Positions 1 through 9,047 of a stretch of 42,008 bases of DNA are shown one piece after another. The position numbers were made by a program, and so were the translations under genes. The stretch is from Bacteroidota bacterium (GTDB lineage Bacteria; Bacteroidota; Bacteroidia; NS11-12g; UBA955): assembly GCA_963169345.1 (NCBI GenBank), contig CAUJCT010000003.1:1-42008 (forward strand), written 5' to 3'. How positions within the stretch are numbered: position 1 is the first letter of the stretch; the number at the start of each line of letters is the position of its first letter. Below the pieces are notes generated by a model. That model made no database searches, had not been told where the DNA came from, and was given only the letters and a program-made list of their open reading frames with translations.

Positions 1-2
1 GT

Positions 3-1715
3 AAGTTTGAAGAACGTATGAAAGCCGTCATGAATGAATTATAAAAAAACGACGACATCATTCTGTTTATAGATGAAATTCATACTATTGTTGGTGCCGG
101 TGGTGCAAGCGGAAGTCTGGATGCCAGCAATATGTTTAAACCTGCCTTAGCAAGAGGCGAAGTTCAATGTATTGGTGCCACCACGCTTGACGAATACCGC
201 CAGTATATCGAGAAAGATGGCGCTCTCGAAAGACGTTTTCAAATGGTGATGATTGAACCGGCTTCTCCTGAAGAGTCGATTGAGATCTTACACAACATCA
301 AAGAAAAATACGAAGATCACCACCATGTCACCTACACACCTGAAGCTATTGAGGCTTGTGTAAAACTGAGCAGCCGCTATATCACCGACAGAAATTTACC
401 GGATAAGGCAATTGATGTGATGGATGAAGTAGGCGCCAGAGTGCATATCACTAATATCAATGTTCCGGAAGAAATTGTTGACCTGGAAGCTCAAATCGAA
501 GCCATCAAATTAGAAAAAATTGCTGTCGTTAAAAGTCAGAAATACGAAGAAGCAGCTCGCTTAAGAGATAAGGAAAAAAATCTTATCAATATGCTGGATG
601 CCGCTAAATTGAAATGGGAAGAAGAAACAGTCAGCAATCGTTTTGTTGTTACAGAAGAGAATGTGGCTGAAGTAGTCGCTATGATGACTGGTATTCCGGT
701 GAAAAGAATCGGTCAAAGTGAAGGCAAGAAATTACTTACCATGGAAAGCGACCTTAAGCAGCGTGTTATAGGTCAGGACAAAGCAATTGAAAAATTATCC
801 AAAGCCATACAAAGAACCAGAGCAGGTTTGAAAGATCCAAACAAACCTATTGGTTCATTTATATTCCTTGGACCAACTGGTGTTGGTAAGACTGAATTAG
901 CCAAAGCGCTTAGCGAATACATGTTTGACAACAACGATGCGCTTATAAGAATTGACATGAGTGAATTCATGGAAAAATTTGCTGTAAGCCGTTTGGTTGG
1001 AGCGCCTCCGGGATATGTAGGATATGAAGAAGGTGGTTTACTGACCGAAAAAGTCAGACGCAAGCCTTATGCGGTGGTGTTGTTTGATGAAGTTGAAAAA
1101 GCTCACCCGGATGTATTCAACATTATGTTGCAAATTCTGGATGAAGGTCACATCACCGATAGCTTGGGAAGAAAAGTGGATTTCAGAAATACGGTTATCA
1201 TCATGACATCCAATATAGGTTCACGTCAGTTGAAAGATTTCGGAACAGGTGTAGGATTTGCGACCAGCAACAAACTCACCAATGTCGAAAACGAAAGCAA
1301 GCAGGTTATTGAAAGTGCGCTGAAGAAATTCTTCTCACCTGAATTCCTGAACAGAGTTGACGATGTTATTGTATTCAACAGTCTCGAAAAACCGGACATT
1401 ATCCGCATACTCGATATTCAAATCAAGAAAATGCTTAAACGCATAGAAGATTTGGGATATACCGTTAAACTTAGTGATGAAGCCAAAGAGTTTATCGCAG
1501 ACAATGGATTTGACAGTAAATTTGGTGCACGTCCTTTGCAAAGGGCTATGCAGAAATACCTCGAAGACCCACTGGCTGAAGAAATTCTCAAAGGTGAAAT
1601 CGTAGAAGGAACTGTTGTCAATGTCGAACTCGATAAAGAAAATAACACATTAAAAGTGATTGCCGGTTCAAATAAGAAAGGCAGTAAAAAATCTAAAGTA
1701 GACAAAGGCGAATAA
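3..1715 (+). CDS. clpC: ClpC-type AAA+ unfoldase, 3' part, with an in-frame stop codon
   Basis: This is the C-terminal two thirds of a ClpC/Hsp100 ATPase, which unfolds substrates for the ClpP protease in the cytoplasm. Frame 3 is open from the left edge and reads as the first ATPase domain (KFEERMKAVMNEL, then ILFIDEIHT, the Walker B region). It is interrupted by TAA at 42-44, where relatives carry an acidic or basic residue. The first ATG after the stop is at 132. Counting from that ATG, a UVR-like helix (YEEAARLRDKEK) lies near residue 137, which favours ClpC over ClpB. The second ATPase domain has Walker A GPTGVGKT near 247 and Walker B VVLFDEVEKAH near 317. The sensor-2 box GARPLQRAMQKYLEDPLAEE is near the C-terminus. 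The 5' part lies outside the window. The stop may be an assembly error at a contig end or a real nonsense mutation. Family assignment is secure. Confidence 0.93.
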
Positions 1716-1732
1716 ACGCCACACTATATTAT

Positions 1733-1763
1733 AAAGCCGTTGGGATATCCTGACGGCTTTTTT
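1733..1763 (+). terminator. Rho-independent terminator of clpC
   Basis: An 8-bp stem AAAGCCGT/ACGGCTTT surrounds a 12-base loop and runs into six T. It begins 18 bases after the clpC stop. Confidence 0.9.
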
Positions 1764-1832
1764 GTTTAATCTGAATAAGATTTACAAATAGTAAATTCAG
1801 AATTAGATTGTTTTTCTCATCATACTTTTTAC

Positions 1833-1840
1833 TAGATTTG
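1833..1840 (+). promoter_or_regulatory. Bacteroidota -7 box TAGATTTG
   Basis: The box matches TAnnTTTG and lies 32 bases before the next ATG. The nearest upstream TTG is about 22 bases away, slightly longer than usual. Confidence 0.45.
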
Positions 1841-1871
1841 AGCGTTAAACATTCAAAAAAATCAAGAAACT

Positions 1872-2555
1872 ATGTATTTAAATTCTGGCAAATTAAGAAT
1901 TCTGTTCCTTTTAATCGGACTGATATCATTGAGAGCAGAAGCACAATTCACTAAATCCACTTTGTTTTTCAGAGGACAAATAGGTGGATATTATTCAGAT
2001 AAAGTCAATGAAAATATCTCGACATTTAATAGCAGTATTAAACAACAGGATATGTTCCCAACCTTTAGTTTTCACTATTTATTAAACAACAAGATATCTG
2101 TTGGGGCCGGAAGTGGCTATATTTATAAAGAGTATATGAATGACTATTCAAGCTTTAGTTATAATTACACTAATAAAGACTTAACTAAAGGTATCCCTGT
2201 CCAGATTTACATAAACAGATATTTCAGAATGAACAATGCATTAAACATTTATACCGGAATTGTTACAGGGATGAGTAAATCATACAAGTATAGCTGGCAA
2301 TTTGAAAAAGAGAGAGAAATCAGTTACAGGAAATACAATGAAAACAGATATTCGTTTGGTTTGCAATTTGGCATCATGTATCAGATCAGCAGTAAATTCT
2401 TTCTCAATTTAGAACTTTCCGGATTTGAGTATTCACTTATTAAAATGAGGTCTGATGACAAAAAAAACACAAGTGAGACAAAAGAGTTGAACACATTATT
2501 ATCTAAAGGCATGTTGTCCATAGGGTTCAATTACAAACTCAACAACAAAACATAG
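1872..2555 (+). CDS. Outer-membrane beta-barrel protein, PorT-like, function unknown
   Basis: This 227-residue protein has a signal peptide (charged start, hydrophobic stretch LRILFLLIGLISL, cleavage after AEAQ). The mature part alternates aromatic and polar residues with Gly/Tyr-rich hairpins (GAGSGYIYKEY, YSFGLQFGIMYQISSKFFLNLELSG) and ends MLSIGFNYKL. This is the look of small 8- to 10-strand barrels of the PorT/OMP_b-brl class in Bacteroidota. It should sit in the outer membrane. It stands alone: the upstream terminator closes clpC, and the next gene is convergent 35 bases away. Nothing in the sequence names a ligand or partner. The barrel call is from pattern, not from a recognised signature. 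Confidence 0.75.
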   Translation: MYLNSGKLRILFLLIGLISLRAEAQFTKSTLFFRGQIGGYYSDKVNENISTFNSSIKQQDMFPTFSFHYLLNNKISVGAGSGYIYKEYMNDYSSFSYNYTNKDLTKGIPVQIYINRYFRMNNALNIYTGIVTGMSKSYKYSWQFEKEREISYRKYNENRYSFGLQFGIMYQISSKFFLNLELSGFEYSLIKMRSDDKKNTSETKELNTLLSKGMLSIGFNYKLNNKT

Positions 2556-2590
2556 GAGAATTTAACTTAATGTAGAAAAACGAAGCGGAA

Positions 2591-3100
2591 TTATTCAACT
2601 TTCGACCAGGTTATTTCACTAGCAAGGAAGCCGGAAATTTTTTCGGAAGCAAGCACTTCCTTTTGATATTCCAAAATAGATACAATAGCATCCGTTCCAT
2701 TCACTTTAAGAGTAATGTCATTAGTTACCATCTTATCCTTTTGTTTCTTTAAGGAATAGACATAATAGGTTTCCTGAGGCGCGATAATGTATTCTCTGAG
2801 CACCAGATAATCGTGATCACCCAGATGACCTTGCCAGGCTATAAAAGTATCTGCATCGGCCATAAACATAGTACCTTTTTCTAAAATGTACACCCAATAA
2901 GTTGAATCACTCGCTTTGGTTATTTTAATTTTATTGGCTTCTGCATCCGTCGAATCATTTTTCCATGTACCAATGAGAGCATTATCTACAACAGATTTCC
3001 CGGCAGTGATTAAGGGATAAGAAGTACTCACCGGACAAGCAGTCATGAGTGCGAGAATGAACAAACATCCCAACCATAAAAATACCCTTGTTGATTTCAT
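2591..3100 (-). CDS. Putative lipoprotein, function unknown
   Basis: This 169-residue protein starts MKSTRVFLWLGCLFILALMTAC, an SpII signal with lipobox LMTAC and Cys22 as the lipid anchor. The mature part (about 147 residues) is polar and beta-rich, with no catalytic motif I recognise. It contains WKNDSTDAEANKIKITKASD and a C-terminal WSKVE. Small lipoproteins of this size are common in Bacteroidota and often show a lipocalin-like or DUF beta-sandwich pattern, but I cannot place it in a family. It is convergent with the preceding barrel gene and is read from its own promoter, which abuts the start codon. Confidence 0.75.
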   Translation of the reverse strand: MKSTRVFLWLGCLFILALMTACPVSTSYPLITAGKSVVDNALIGTWKNDSTDAEANKIKITKASDSTYWVYILEKGTMFMADADTFIAWQGHLGDHDYLVLREYIIAPQETYYVYSLKKQKDKMVTNDITLKVNGTDAIVSILEYQKEVLASEKISGFLASEITWSKVE

Positions 3101-3104
3101 ACAT

Positions 3105-3135
3105 CAAAGGTAATAGTTGAAAGTAATTAAACAAG
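3105..3135 (-). promoter_or_regulatory. Promoter TTG-N20-TACCTTTG, apparently leaderless
   Basis: Read on the minus strand, TTG (3135-3133) is followed after 20 bases by TACCTTTG (3112-3105). The start codon ATG begins at 3100, only four bases beyond the box, so transcription should start at or next to the A of ATG. Confidence 0.65.
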
Positions 3136-3144
3136 TGATAAAAC

Positions 3145-3792
3145 TCAATTATTAGGGTAGCCGGCGTCTATCCAATCCTGCACTGCTTTAATATCGCAAT
3201 CGCTGAGTTTACCTGCCCCTTTAGGCATAGCTGAAATACCTGACAGATGTTGGAGAGAACCAATAAGTCTGTTATTGTTATTAGCGTTTTTAATATTGGT
3301 ATAAGACGTTAAATCGTAACCTCCTCCGGCGGCAGTGCCAGTATGACAACCGATGCACCACTTATCCATTAAAGGTTTTATCCTTCCTGAAAAAGTAAAG
3401 GTAGAGTCGCAGGTATTGCAATTGCTGCTATTTGGTGCACCCATGCGAATCCAGTTTTTGATGGTAGATTTCTCCAATTGAGTAAGTTGAGGATAATCTT
3501 TAGGAGGCATTTCACCATTGGCAATTTCGGTATAGGCTTCACTTTGCATAGGATGTTTGGCTTTAATTTCCTTCATTATTCCCTCATAATTGGAGAAGTC
3601 GAGACGCTTTTGAAAGCTGCTAGCATTATGACAACCTGTAACGGCGCATTTATTGACAAAAATTGGCAAGACATCTTCCTGAAAGCAGACATTAGGCGTT
3701 TCGACTTCATATACGCAGGATTGTTGGGAAAACGCAAAAACGGACAAGATAAAAACAAAGGTGAAAGACTTGGTAAGAGTCGTATTAAGCAT
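3145..3792 (-). CDS. Cytochrome-c-type lipoprotein with two haem-binding motifs
   Basis: The protein reads MLNTTLTKSFTFVFILSVFAFSQQSC, an SpII signal with a lipobox-like SQQSC. The frame can be extended by a TTG at 3798, but that codon lies inside the -7 box, so ATG at 3792 is the better start (215 residues). Two haem-attachment motifs are visible: CAVTGCH (a CX4CH variant) and CIGCH (CXXCH). Each is followed by the MPP/MPK pattern (GEMPPKDYP and SAMPKGAGKLSDCD) that supplies the distal Met, and each ends with WI.MGAP or WIDAGYPNN. That is the two-module layout of small dihaem or tandem monohaem cytochrome domains found in Bacteroidota lipoproteins. It probably carries electrons at the periplasmic or outer face. 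The partner is unknown. Confidence 0.8.
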   Translation of the reverse strand: MLNTTLTKSFTFVFILSVFAFSQQSCVYEVETPNVCFQEDVLPIFVNKCAVTGCHNASSFQKRLDFSNYEGIMKEIKAKHPMQSEAYTEIANGEMPPKDYPQLTQLEKSTIKNWIRMGAPNSSNCNTCDSTFTFSGRIKPLMDKWCIGCHTGTAAGGGYDLTSYTNIKNANNNNRLIGSLQHLSGISAMPKGAGKLSDCDIKAVQDWIDAGYPNN

Positions 3793-3795
3793 AGA

Positions 3796-3826
3796 CAAAT
3801 ATAAACATTGTTACAACAAAAGTCAA
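3796..3826 (-). promoter_or_regulatory. Promoter TTG-N20-TATATTTG, apparently leaderless
   Basis: On the minus strand TTG (3826-3824) precedes TATATTTG (3803-3796) by exactly 20 bases. The ATG at 3792 begins four bases beyond the box, the same geometry as at 3100. Confidence 0.65.
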
Positions 3827-3855
3827 GATGATTGATAGCATAACAAAGCGGGGAT

Positions 3856-3933
3856 TGAAACAGCATTTTTGCTTTTGAAACAGCACTTATTTTAAATGAA
3901 TTGAAAATTGCAACAACCTGTCAGGTTGGTGAA
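3856..3933. repeat. 78-bp repeat, left copy, bracketing the 4.0-9.7 kb gene block
   Basis: The segment matches 9877-9954 at 74 of 78 positions, without gaps and in the same orientation. Both copies contain TGAAACAGC twice and end in the palindromic word AACCTGTCAGGTTGGTGAA. Confidence 0.9.
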
Positions 3934-3996
3934 TTCAAATACAACCAATTGTTTTTATGACATTTAGTCATTAAAACTCCAACCTGACAGGTTGGA
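3914..3996. repeat. Pair of inverted palindromic motifs (AACCTGTCAGGTT / AACCTGACAGGTT)
   Basis: The two 13-base words are reverse complements of one another and each is itself a near-perfect palindrome. They lie about 50 bases apart. The same two-word layout recurs at 9775-9859 and 9934-10016; related single words with centre C or G lie at 13049, 29571 and 29639. Confidence 0.85.
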
Positions 3997-4021
3997 GTTT
4001 CATCAAAACCCCTTAATTTTG
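3992..4021 (+). promoter_or_regulatory. Promoter TTG-N19-TAATTTTG of the 4.0-9.7 kb operon
   Basis: TTG (3992-3994) is the tail of the palindromic repeat AACCTGACAGGTTGG. TAATTTTG (4014-4021) ends 11 bases before the ATG at 4033. The repeat therefore supplies the -33 box, and anything binding the palindrome would overlap this promoter. Confidence 0.6.
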
Positions 4022-4032
4022 AATTTGAAATT

Positions 4033-6258
4033 ATGAAACGTATTATTTTTCTTTTAATTACATCTTTCACATTTGTAGTAAGCCAGGCGCAGGTTTCTAT
4101 CAACTTTAATGTAATTGGACCGTCTACCGTCGAACTCAGATTCTCAGATATTCATTACTGGGTAGAATACCAATGTGATACTACTTCTAATTTCAATTCA
4201 CATTATTTAAGAACTAAAATAAGTAAAGGTTCATGGACAGACACTATTACAAAACTTAAACTTGGCAGAGTCTATTCATTTAGATCTCGTCATGTACGCA
4301 GCGATGGCACTATAATGTCTGACTGGAAAGGAGTTACATACTTTACAGCTACATACCCTCTTAACCAATATTTCAGCAGTGGTCTATATGTCAACTATGT
4401 AAATATTCCAATTCATAAATTCATATTTCCATATTTTAATCAAATGGATTTATGGTATGATATAACACCCAACTTCAATAGTCCATATCTTACCAAAGTT
4501 AGTCGCTCAAACGACTATACTCAAATTTTGATTCCTATGTATGGACCGTATGACACATTGTATGTGCGTTCACGAGTTAGTGATGTTTATGATTCTCTCC
4601 CATGGAAAACCGTTATGCTGATTAAAGATTTTAAGCCGAACTATACTTTAACCAGCAGAAATCCTTGCAATGACAGTACTAAATTCAGAGTCGAATTACA
4701 GTGTAATTTTTATTCTTCGTTTACTAACTACGATTGGAAAACTTACATTAAATACGGCAATACGATAGATTCAGTTAATACTAACTTTTTTAATAAGCCA
4801 ATTGATTTAGTGGATAACAGTTCAATTACGATTATCACAAATACCCAATTTTATGATGACACCTTTTCAGGTTATATGAATGACACAACAATAGTAGATG
4901 ACCCACTTAAACTTAACCAGGCGCTTCAATATGTTATAAGTACGACAACATCGACAACTATATCATTCATTAATTATGACTGTAATACCGGGATAGAGCT
5001 TGAACATCACACTGACACGAACTATATAAACAAAATTTCAACCCAGTACAAAAACAATAAAACATCTTTTAGTCAAATTCAATTTGTAACAAACTGGAGT
5101 CAATTTACTGGTACCGCATTACGTTATCGAATCATACGCTGTGGAATAAAAGGCAAATGGTTCAATATTCCTCCCGGCAACTATGTGCCAGTCATTTCAA
5201 AACCTATGCAAATTGGTATAGATACAACTCAATCACAATGGACCATATATAGAAGTAACTTTATTTCCGGAAAAAATATTGAGATTGAACATGATATTAA
5301 TGTCAACTTCAATTCACCCAAAAAAAGGACTTATTTAATAAGCGATAAACAAAATTTTAATCTAGAAAGTCTTTTTGGCAATTTTAATTTTGTCCGTTGT
5401 CGGTTGGTAGATGGTCCATTTAAAAGTGCTTGGTCGAATGTAGTGAGTAAGCAATTCACAAATGGAGGCGTTAATAAATCCAACAACAATTTCACACAAC
5501 CAATCTGGTCATGTATCATTACTGTTCCTTATTTCTCAGGTATGCACATGAGATTTGGTCACAGCTCATCAGCTATGAAAACATTTATACCTAAACCTTC
5601 ACAATTTCCTGATACTTTTGATTTTGTTGAAGGCGATACCGTTTTTTATCAACTGAGAAGATTTACTTCTATTGACACTTCCAATTGGTCTGGCGTATTG
5701 AAAGATGTTTACAAAGGGAATAGTAGTTTTTGTTTCATTCCATGGATCACCTATAATGGTTATCAAAATGGGAAAGACACGTTTTACTTAAAATGGAAAG
5801 ATAAAAACCCAAGTTATACATCAGGTTTTAAGCTATATATTGGGCCTTCCAAATTAAATTTTAAAGGTGAAATTGACATACCTAAATCTCAGTCAAGTTT
5901 TTTAATAGACCGAAAAAAATATCCGGCAAATTGGTATTTTGCTTTATATCCGGCTTGCAGTATGTATAAAAATTATACTACACTGGTACCTGAATGGTAT
6001 TCATTTAATGGCTGGGGGACATCACTAAATAGTACAGAAATAACTGAAATTTATTACAGCACTGAAAGCCAAACAATTTTTAATAATAGTGACCGGGTTT
6101 ATTCAATCAAAATTTATAATAATATTGGTCAATTAATCCAATTCACAGACGTTCAACCCAACAGCATCTATACATTTAATGACTTCCCCTCAGGAGTTTA
6201 CCATCTTCAATTCAATAACTATTTTAATTACTTCCAGGAATCGATTTTAATTCAATGA
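4033..6258 (+). CDS. Secreted multi-domain FN3-like protein with T9SS sorting domain
   Basis: This 741-residue protein starts with a signal peptide (MKRIIFLLITSFTFVVSQAQ). The body is built of fibronectin-III-like beta-sandwich units of about 100 residues. Signature words repeat: CDTTSNFNSHYLRT near 50, YDITPNFNSPYLTK near 145, HDINVNFNSPKKRT near 420; each is followed by a strand ending in VRSR or FRSR or VRCR and then W. The last 80 residues look like a type A T9SS sorting domain: VYSIKIYNNIGQLIQFTDVQ, then IYTFNDFPSGVYHLQF. The protein is probably exported and anchored on the cell surface or released. It is the first gene of a tight + strand block; its stop overlaps the next start (ATGA at 6255). 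No enzyme motif is seen, so binding or adhesion is only a guess. Confidence 0.78.
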   Translation: MKRIIFLLITSFTFVVSQAQVSINFNVIGPSTVELRFSDIHYWVEYQCDTTSNFNSHYLRTKISKGSWTDTITKLKLGRVYSFRSRHVRSDGTIMSDWKGVTYFTATYPLNQYFSSGLYVNYVNIPIHKFIFPYFNQMDLWYDITPNFNSPYLTKVSRSNDYTQILIPMYGPYDTLYVRSRVSDVYDSLPWKTVMLIKDFKPNYTLTSRNPCNDSTKFRVELQCNFYSSFTNYDWKTYIKYGNTIDSVNTNFFNKPIDLVDNSSITIITNTQFYDDTFSGYMNDTTIVDDPLKLNQALQYVISTTTSTTISFINYDCNTGIELEHHTDTNYINKISTQYKNNKTSFSQIQFVTNWSQFTGTALRYRIIRCGIKGKWFNIPPGNYVPVISKPMQIGIDTTQSQWTIYRSNFISGKNIEIEHDINVNFNSPKKRTYLISDKQNFNLESLFGNFNFVRCRLVDGPFKSAWSNVVSKQFTNGGVNKSNNNFTQPIWSCIITVPYFSGMHMRFGHSSSAMKTFIPKPSQFPDTFDFVEGDTVFYQLRRFTSIDTSNWSGVLKDVYKGNSSFCFIPWITYNGYQNGKDTFYLKWKDKNPSYTSGFKLYIGPSKLNFKGEIDIPKSQSSFLIDRKKYPANWYFALYPACSMYKNYTTLVPEWYSFNGWGTSLNSTEITEIYYSTESQTIFNNSDRVYSIKIYNNIGQLIQFTDVQPNSIYTFNDFPSGVYHLQFNNYFNYFQESILIQ

Positions 6259-8408
6259 AACTGAAACTATATTTAATTTTACTGTTTACGTCACAAATTG
6301 TAAATGGGCAAAATACTATTTCCCCTATGTTATGTGAAGGAACATTACCTTCAGATCTCAAGCAAAGTATTGTAGATATTGTAACTAAAAATACCAATAA
6401 CGATTTTAAAAAAAATACTTTACTGGGCATCTATGATATTTTTGCGAGTGGTAAAGTAGTATACGGCAATAATAGCTGGAAACTGATAGACTCTATAGGC
6501 AAACGCATCCTAAGCAGTAATCAACTTAAATCGGATGTTAAATTCTATTTATTGAGGAGTCGTTTTTATAATGCATTTGCAACTGATGAAGGCTATATTT
6601 TTGCTACCACATCTTTATTGGCAAATGTTCAGTCGGAGGATGAACTTGCATTTGTATTATGTCATGAATTGTCTCATTATCTTTTGAAACATAATCTCAA
6701 AAATCATGAACACACAAAAGAGAAAATATCAGAACTCAGAAAGAATTTAAAAAAGTCAAAGAATAAACAAACAAAAGCGAAATTGGAATCTCTTGATGAA
6801 TTTCTTAAATCCTACTATGCTTTTAGCCAATTAAACGAACTACAAGCTGACAGTTTAGGAATTATACTGTATATCAATGCTGGATATTCATTAGCCGGTA
6901 TTACAAAATCCTTAAAAAATCTGGAACACAATCAACCTTTGTTTCATCATTACCATTATTCCCCTGATTTAATTGAACCTGGAATATCTTTTCGCCACCT
7001 CCATCCATTAGTTGATTCTTGCAACTTCAAATATGTATTGAATCAGGAAGATAAAAAGAAGTACTTTCTAATCAATAATTCAAAAGAATTAAAAATCCTA
7101 AAAGATTCAGGGTATTTTACACATCCTGACTGGCAAATCCGTTTGAAAAGAGCCAATACACAAATTGAAACTTTCAAGTACAATGAGACAATTCCGGTTG
7201 CACTTTCAAGAGAAATTATAATCCAGGGTTTATCCGAAATGATTCTTACAGAATATAAATCCGGCAATTACTTTCATGCATTAACCTACTTACATATTCT
7301 GGAACAAAAATATCCGGAAATTCAGGACATCAACCGAATGAAAGGAATATGTTTATCAGCTATTTATCTGATGAGTCAGAATGAGAATAAAATAACTTTA
7401 ACTGAAGATTTCATATCCGATTCATCCTGTTTATCAGAATTATTTTTTCATTTAATTGTATTCGAAGATTTCAAGATCAGACATCTGGCATTGTATTATA
7501 ATTCAAATTCTAAAGGAAGTGGTAGTTTTATTAAAGTAAATGAACATTACTTGAGTAAAATTCTCGAATTTCAGGATCACATTGCGGATTTCAACACTGA
7601 AGACCGATATATATTAAGAGGATGCAACAGAATAGACACTGTCTTTATATCACATCCATTTATGTCACAAATTCAAACTTATGTTGAATCTCTGAAAAAT
7701 GACAGCATAAAGGACAAACTTTGGTCTTATACTAAAAATAAAAACATCATTGTAGAAAACACGACGTATGAAAAACCCAGAAATTGGAACAGGTCTCAAC
7801 GTGATTCCATAATACTGCTTAGTCCGAATTTCTATGCAATACCCAGTAAAAAAACCAAGAAATTCAATGACCCTTTAGTTAAATATGATTGTAAAGACTT
7901 TTTACAAACACAACTGGAACAGCAAGGTTCAGATAACAATATTTTTTACAATACTTTAAGTTTCGATGACAAATCAAATCTTACCACAGAACAATACAAT
8001 CAGTATTTTATAATGTTGGAAATGATTGATGAATATGCACTTTCCGGAGATGACGACTATAAATGTCCGCTGAGTTTGCTATACACCGAAAAAATCATTG
8101 TACAAACCGGGTGCAAAAAAATGCAACTGGTTCAGATGATTCACAGTCGAAAAAAAGTCTTTGAACCTCTTATGATAATTATGGATGCATATGTATTTCC
8201 GTTTACATTTTTAGCAAGAATTGACTTATCTGCTATGGTTAGGGGTCTTTTTATTAATACCACTGCATTTAATGTTATTTTTAATTTGGAAACCTGTTCC
8301 ATCGAATATGTTTCCATTATAGAAACCAACCTGAAACCAGATTATTCGGCAATTTCAATATTATCCCAAAAAGTCATTTCAGATACTAAAAAGTACTTGA
8401 TAAAATAA
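6255..8408 (+). CDS. M48-family zinc metallopeptidase with long C-terminal extension
   Basis: This 717-residue protein has a signal peptide (LKLYLILLFTSQIVNGQ) and an N-terminal M48 (Ste24/HtpX/BepA-like) peptidase domain. The HExxH motif is CHELSH with His137, Glu138 and His141. The third ligand is Glu195 in NELQADSLG, the usual E-x-x-x-D element. Unlike HtpX it has no clear membrane helices after the signal, so it should act in the periplasm, like BepA-type proteases in outer-membrane quality control. Residues 220-717 are an extension I do not recognise, with alternating charged and aromatic segments and no obvious TPR consensus. The start ATG overlaps the stop of the FN3-like gene by four bases, implying translational coupling. 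A role in processing its neighbours is inference. Confidence 0.82.
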   Translation: MKLKLYLILLFTSQIVNGQNTISPMLCEGTLPSDLKQSIVDIVTKNTNNDFKKNTLLGIYDIFASGKVVYGNNSWKLIDSIGKRILSSNQLKSDVKFYLLRSRFYNAFATDEGYIFATTSLLANVQSEDELAFVLCHELSHYLLKHNLKNHEHTKEKISELRKNLKKSKNKQTKAKLESLDEFLKSYYAFSQLNELQADSLGIILYINAGYSLAGITKSLKNLEHNQPLFHHYHYSPDLIEPGISFRHLHPLVDSCNFKYVLNQEDKKKYFLINNSKELKILKDSGYFTHPDWQIRLKRANTQIETFKYNETIPVALSREIIIQGLSEMILTEYKSGNYFHALTYLHILEQKYPEIQDINRMKGICLSAIYLMSQNENKITLTEDFISDSSCLSELFFHLIVFEDFKIRHLALYYNSNSKGSGSFIKVNEHYLSKILEFQDHIADFNTEDRYILRGCNRIDTVFISHPFMSQIQTYVESLKNDSIKDKLWSYTKNKNIIVENTTYEKPRNWNRSQRDSIILLSPNFYAIPSKKTKKFNDPLVKYDCKDFLQTQLEQQGSDNNIFYNTLSFDDKSNLTTEQYNQYFIMLEMIDEYALSGDDDYKCPLSLLYTEKIIVQTGCKKMQLVQMIHSRKKVFEPLMIIMDAYVFPFTFLARIDLSAMVRGLFINTTAFNVIFNLETCSIEYVSIIETNLKPDYSAISILSQKVISDTKKYLIK

Positions 8409-8417
8409 CTAATCACT

Positions 8418-9047
8418 ATGAATATCATTTTACATGTATACCATAATCTTAAATTCAATTTAAGAAACTCATTATTGTTATTGAGTTGTGTCATTGCTTT
8501 ACAGTCTTATTCAAAACCATTACCCGGTACTTTTAGAAATTATCGTTTATCACTTGGTGCAGGCCTTGGTTACAGTCCATTAATTTTATTGGCTCCAAAG
8601 CCTTTTAACTATATGCCATGGGAAAAATGTAAACCCATGTTAAAATTTGAATTGACCACCGGCACCAAGCACAGCATAAACTTTGGTTATCAAAATGAAC
8701 GTTATGATTTTGACATATATCCAACTTTTACTCATATTACAACAAACAGTGATTATCAAATAATTGACAACGTTAAAAGTAATGTTAATGCAAAAATGCA
8801 CTCACTTACTTTTGACTATCGCATATATAGTACTTTAATTGGGGGTATTGCACCATATGGAAGATACATATTTTATGGATTTTCAGTTAATACTACCATA
8901 TTCAATGTTCCGGATATTCGCTTTTCTGTACCAGATCCGGACAATTCAAGCCTTGAGTATTATACTCCGGCTCATCAATTCAAAACAAATACAACAGGCT
9001 TCAGAATTGGTCTGGGTAAAAAAAAAATATATTGGAAAGCAACTTAA
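8418..9047 (+). CDS. Outer-membrane beta-barrel protein, 5' part before a frameshift
   Basis: The frame gives 209 residues, starting nine bases after the M48 gene. The N-terminus NSLLLLSCVIALQSYSKPLPGTF looks like a signal peptide, preceded by about 18 residues (MNIILHVYHNLKFNLR). The body has barrel-like strands (LSLGAGLGYSPLILL, KHSINFGYQNERYDF, SLTFDYRIYSTLIGGIAPYGRYIFYGF). It ends FRIGLGKKKIYWKAT after a run of ten A at 9018-9027. One A fewer would continue the barrel in another frame to 9228. The gene is therefore a frameshift mutant, a slippage-controlled gene, or a sequencing error. Barrel type only; function unknown. Confidence 0.7.
   Translation: MNIILHVYHNLKFNLRNSLLLLSCVIALQSYSKPLPGTFRNYRLSLGAGLGYSPLILLAPKPFNYMPWEKCKPMLKFELTTGTKHSINFGYQNERYDFDIYPTFTHITTNSDYQIIDNVKSNVNAKMHSLTFDYRIYSTLIGGIAPYGRYIFYGFSVNTTIFNVPDIRFSVPDPDNSSLEYYTPAHQFKTNTTGFRIGLGKKKIYWKAT

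Noticed and set aside
3478..3804. 108-codon + strand frame opposite the cytochrome-type gene
   Set aside because: It is a shadow of the minus-strand gene, which has haem motifs, a lipobox and its own promoter.
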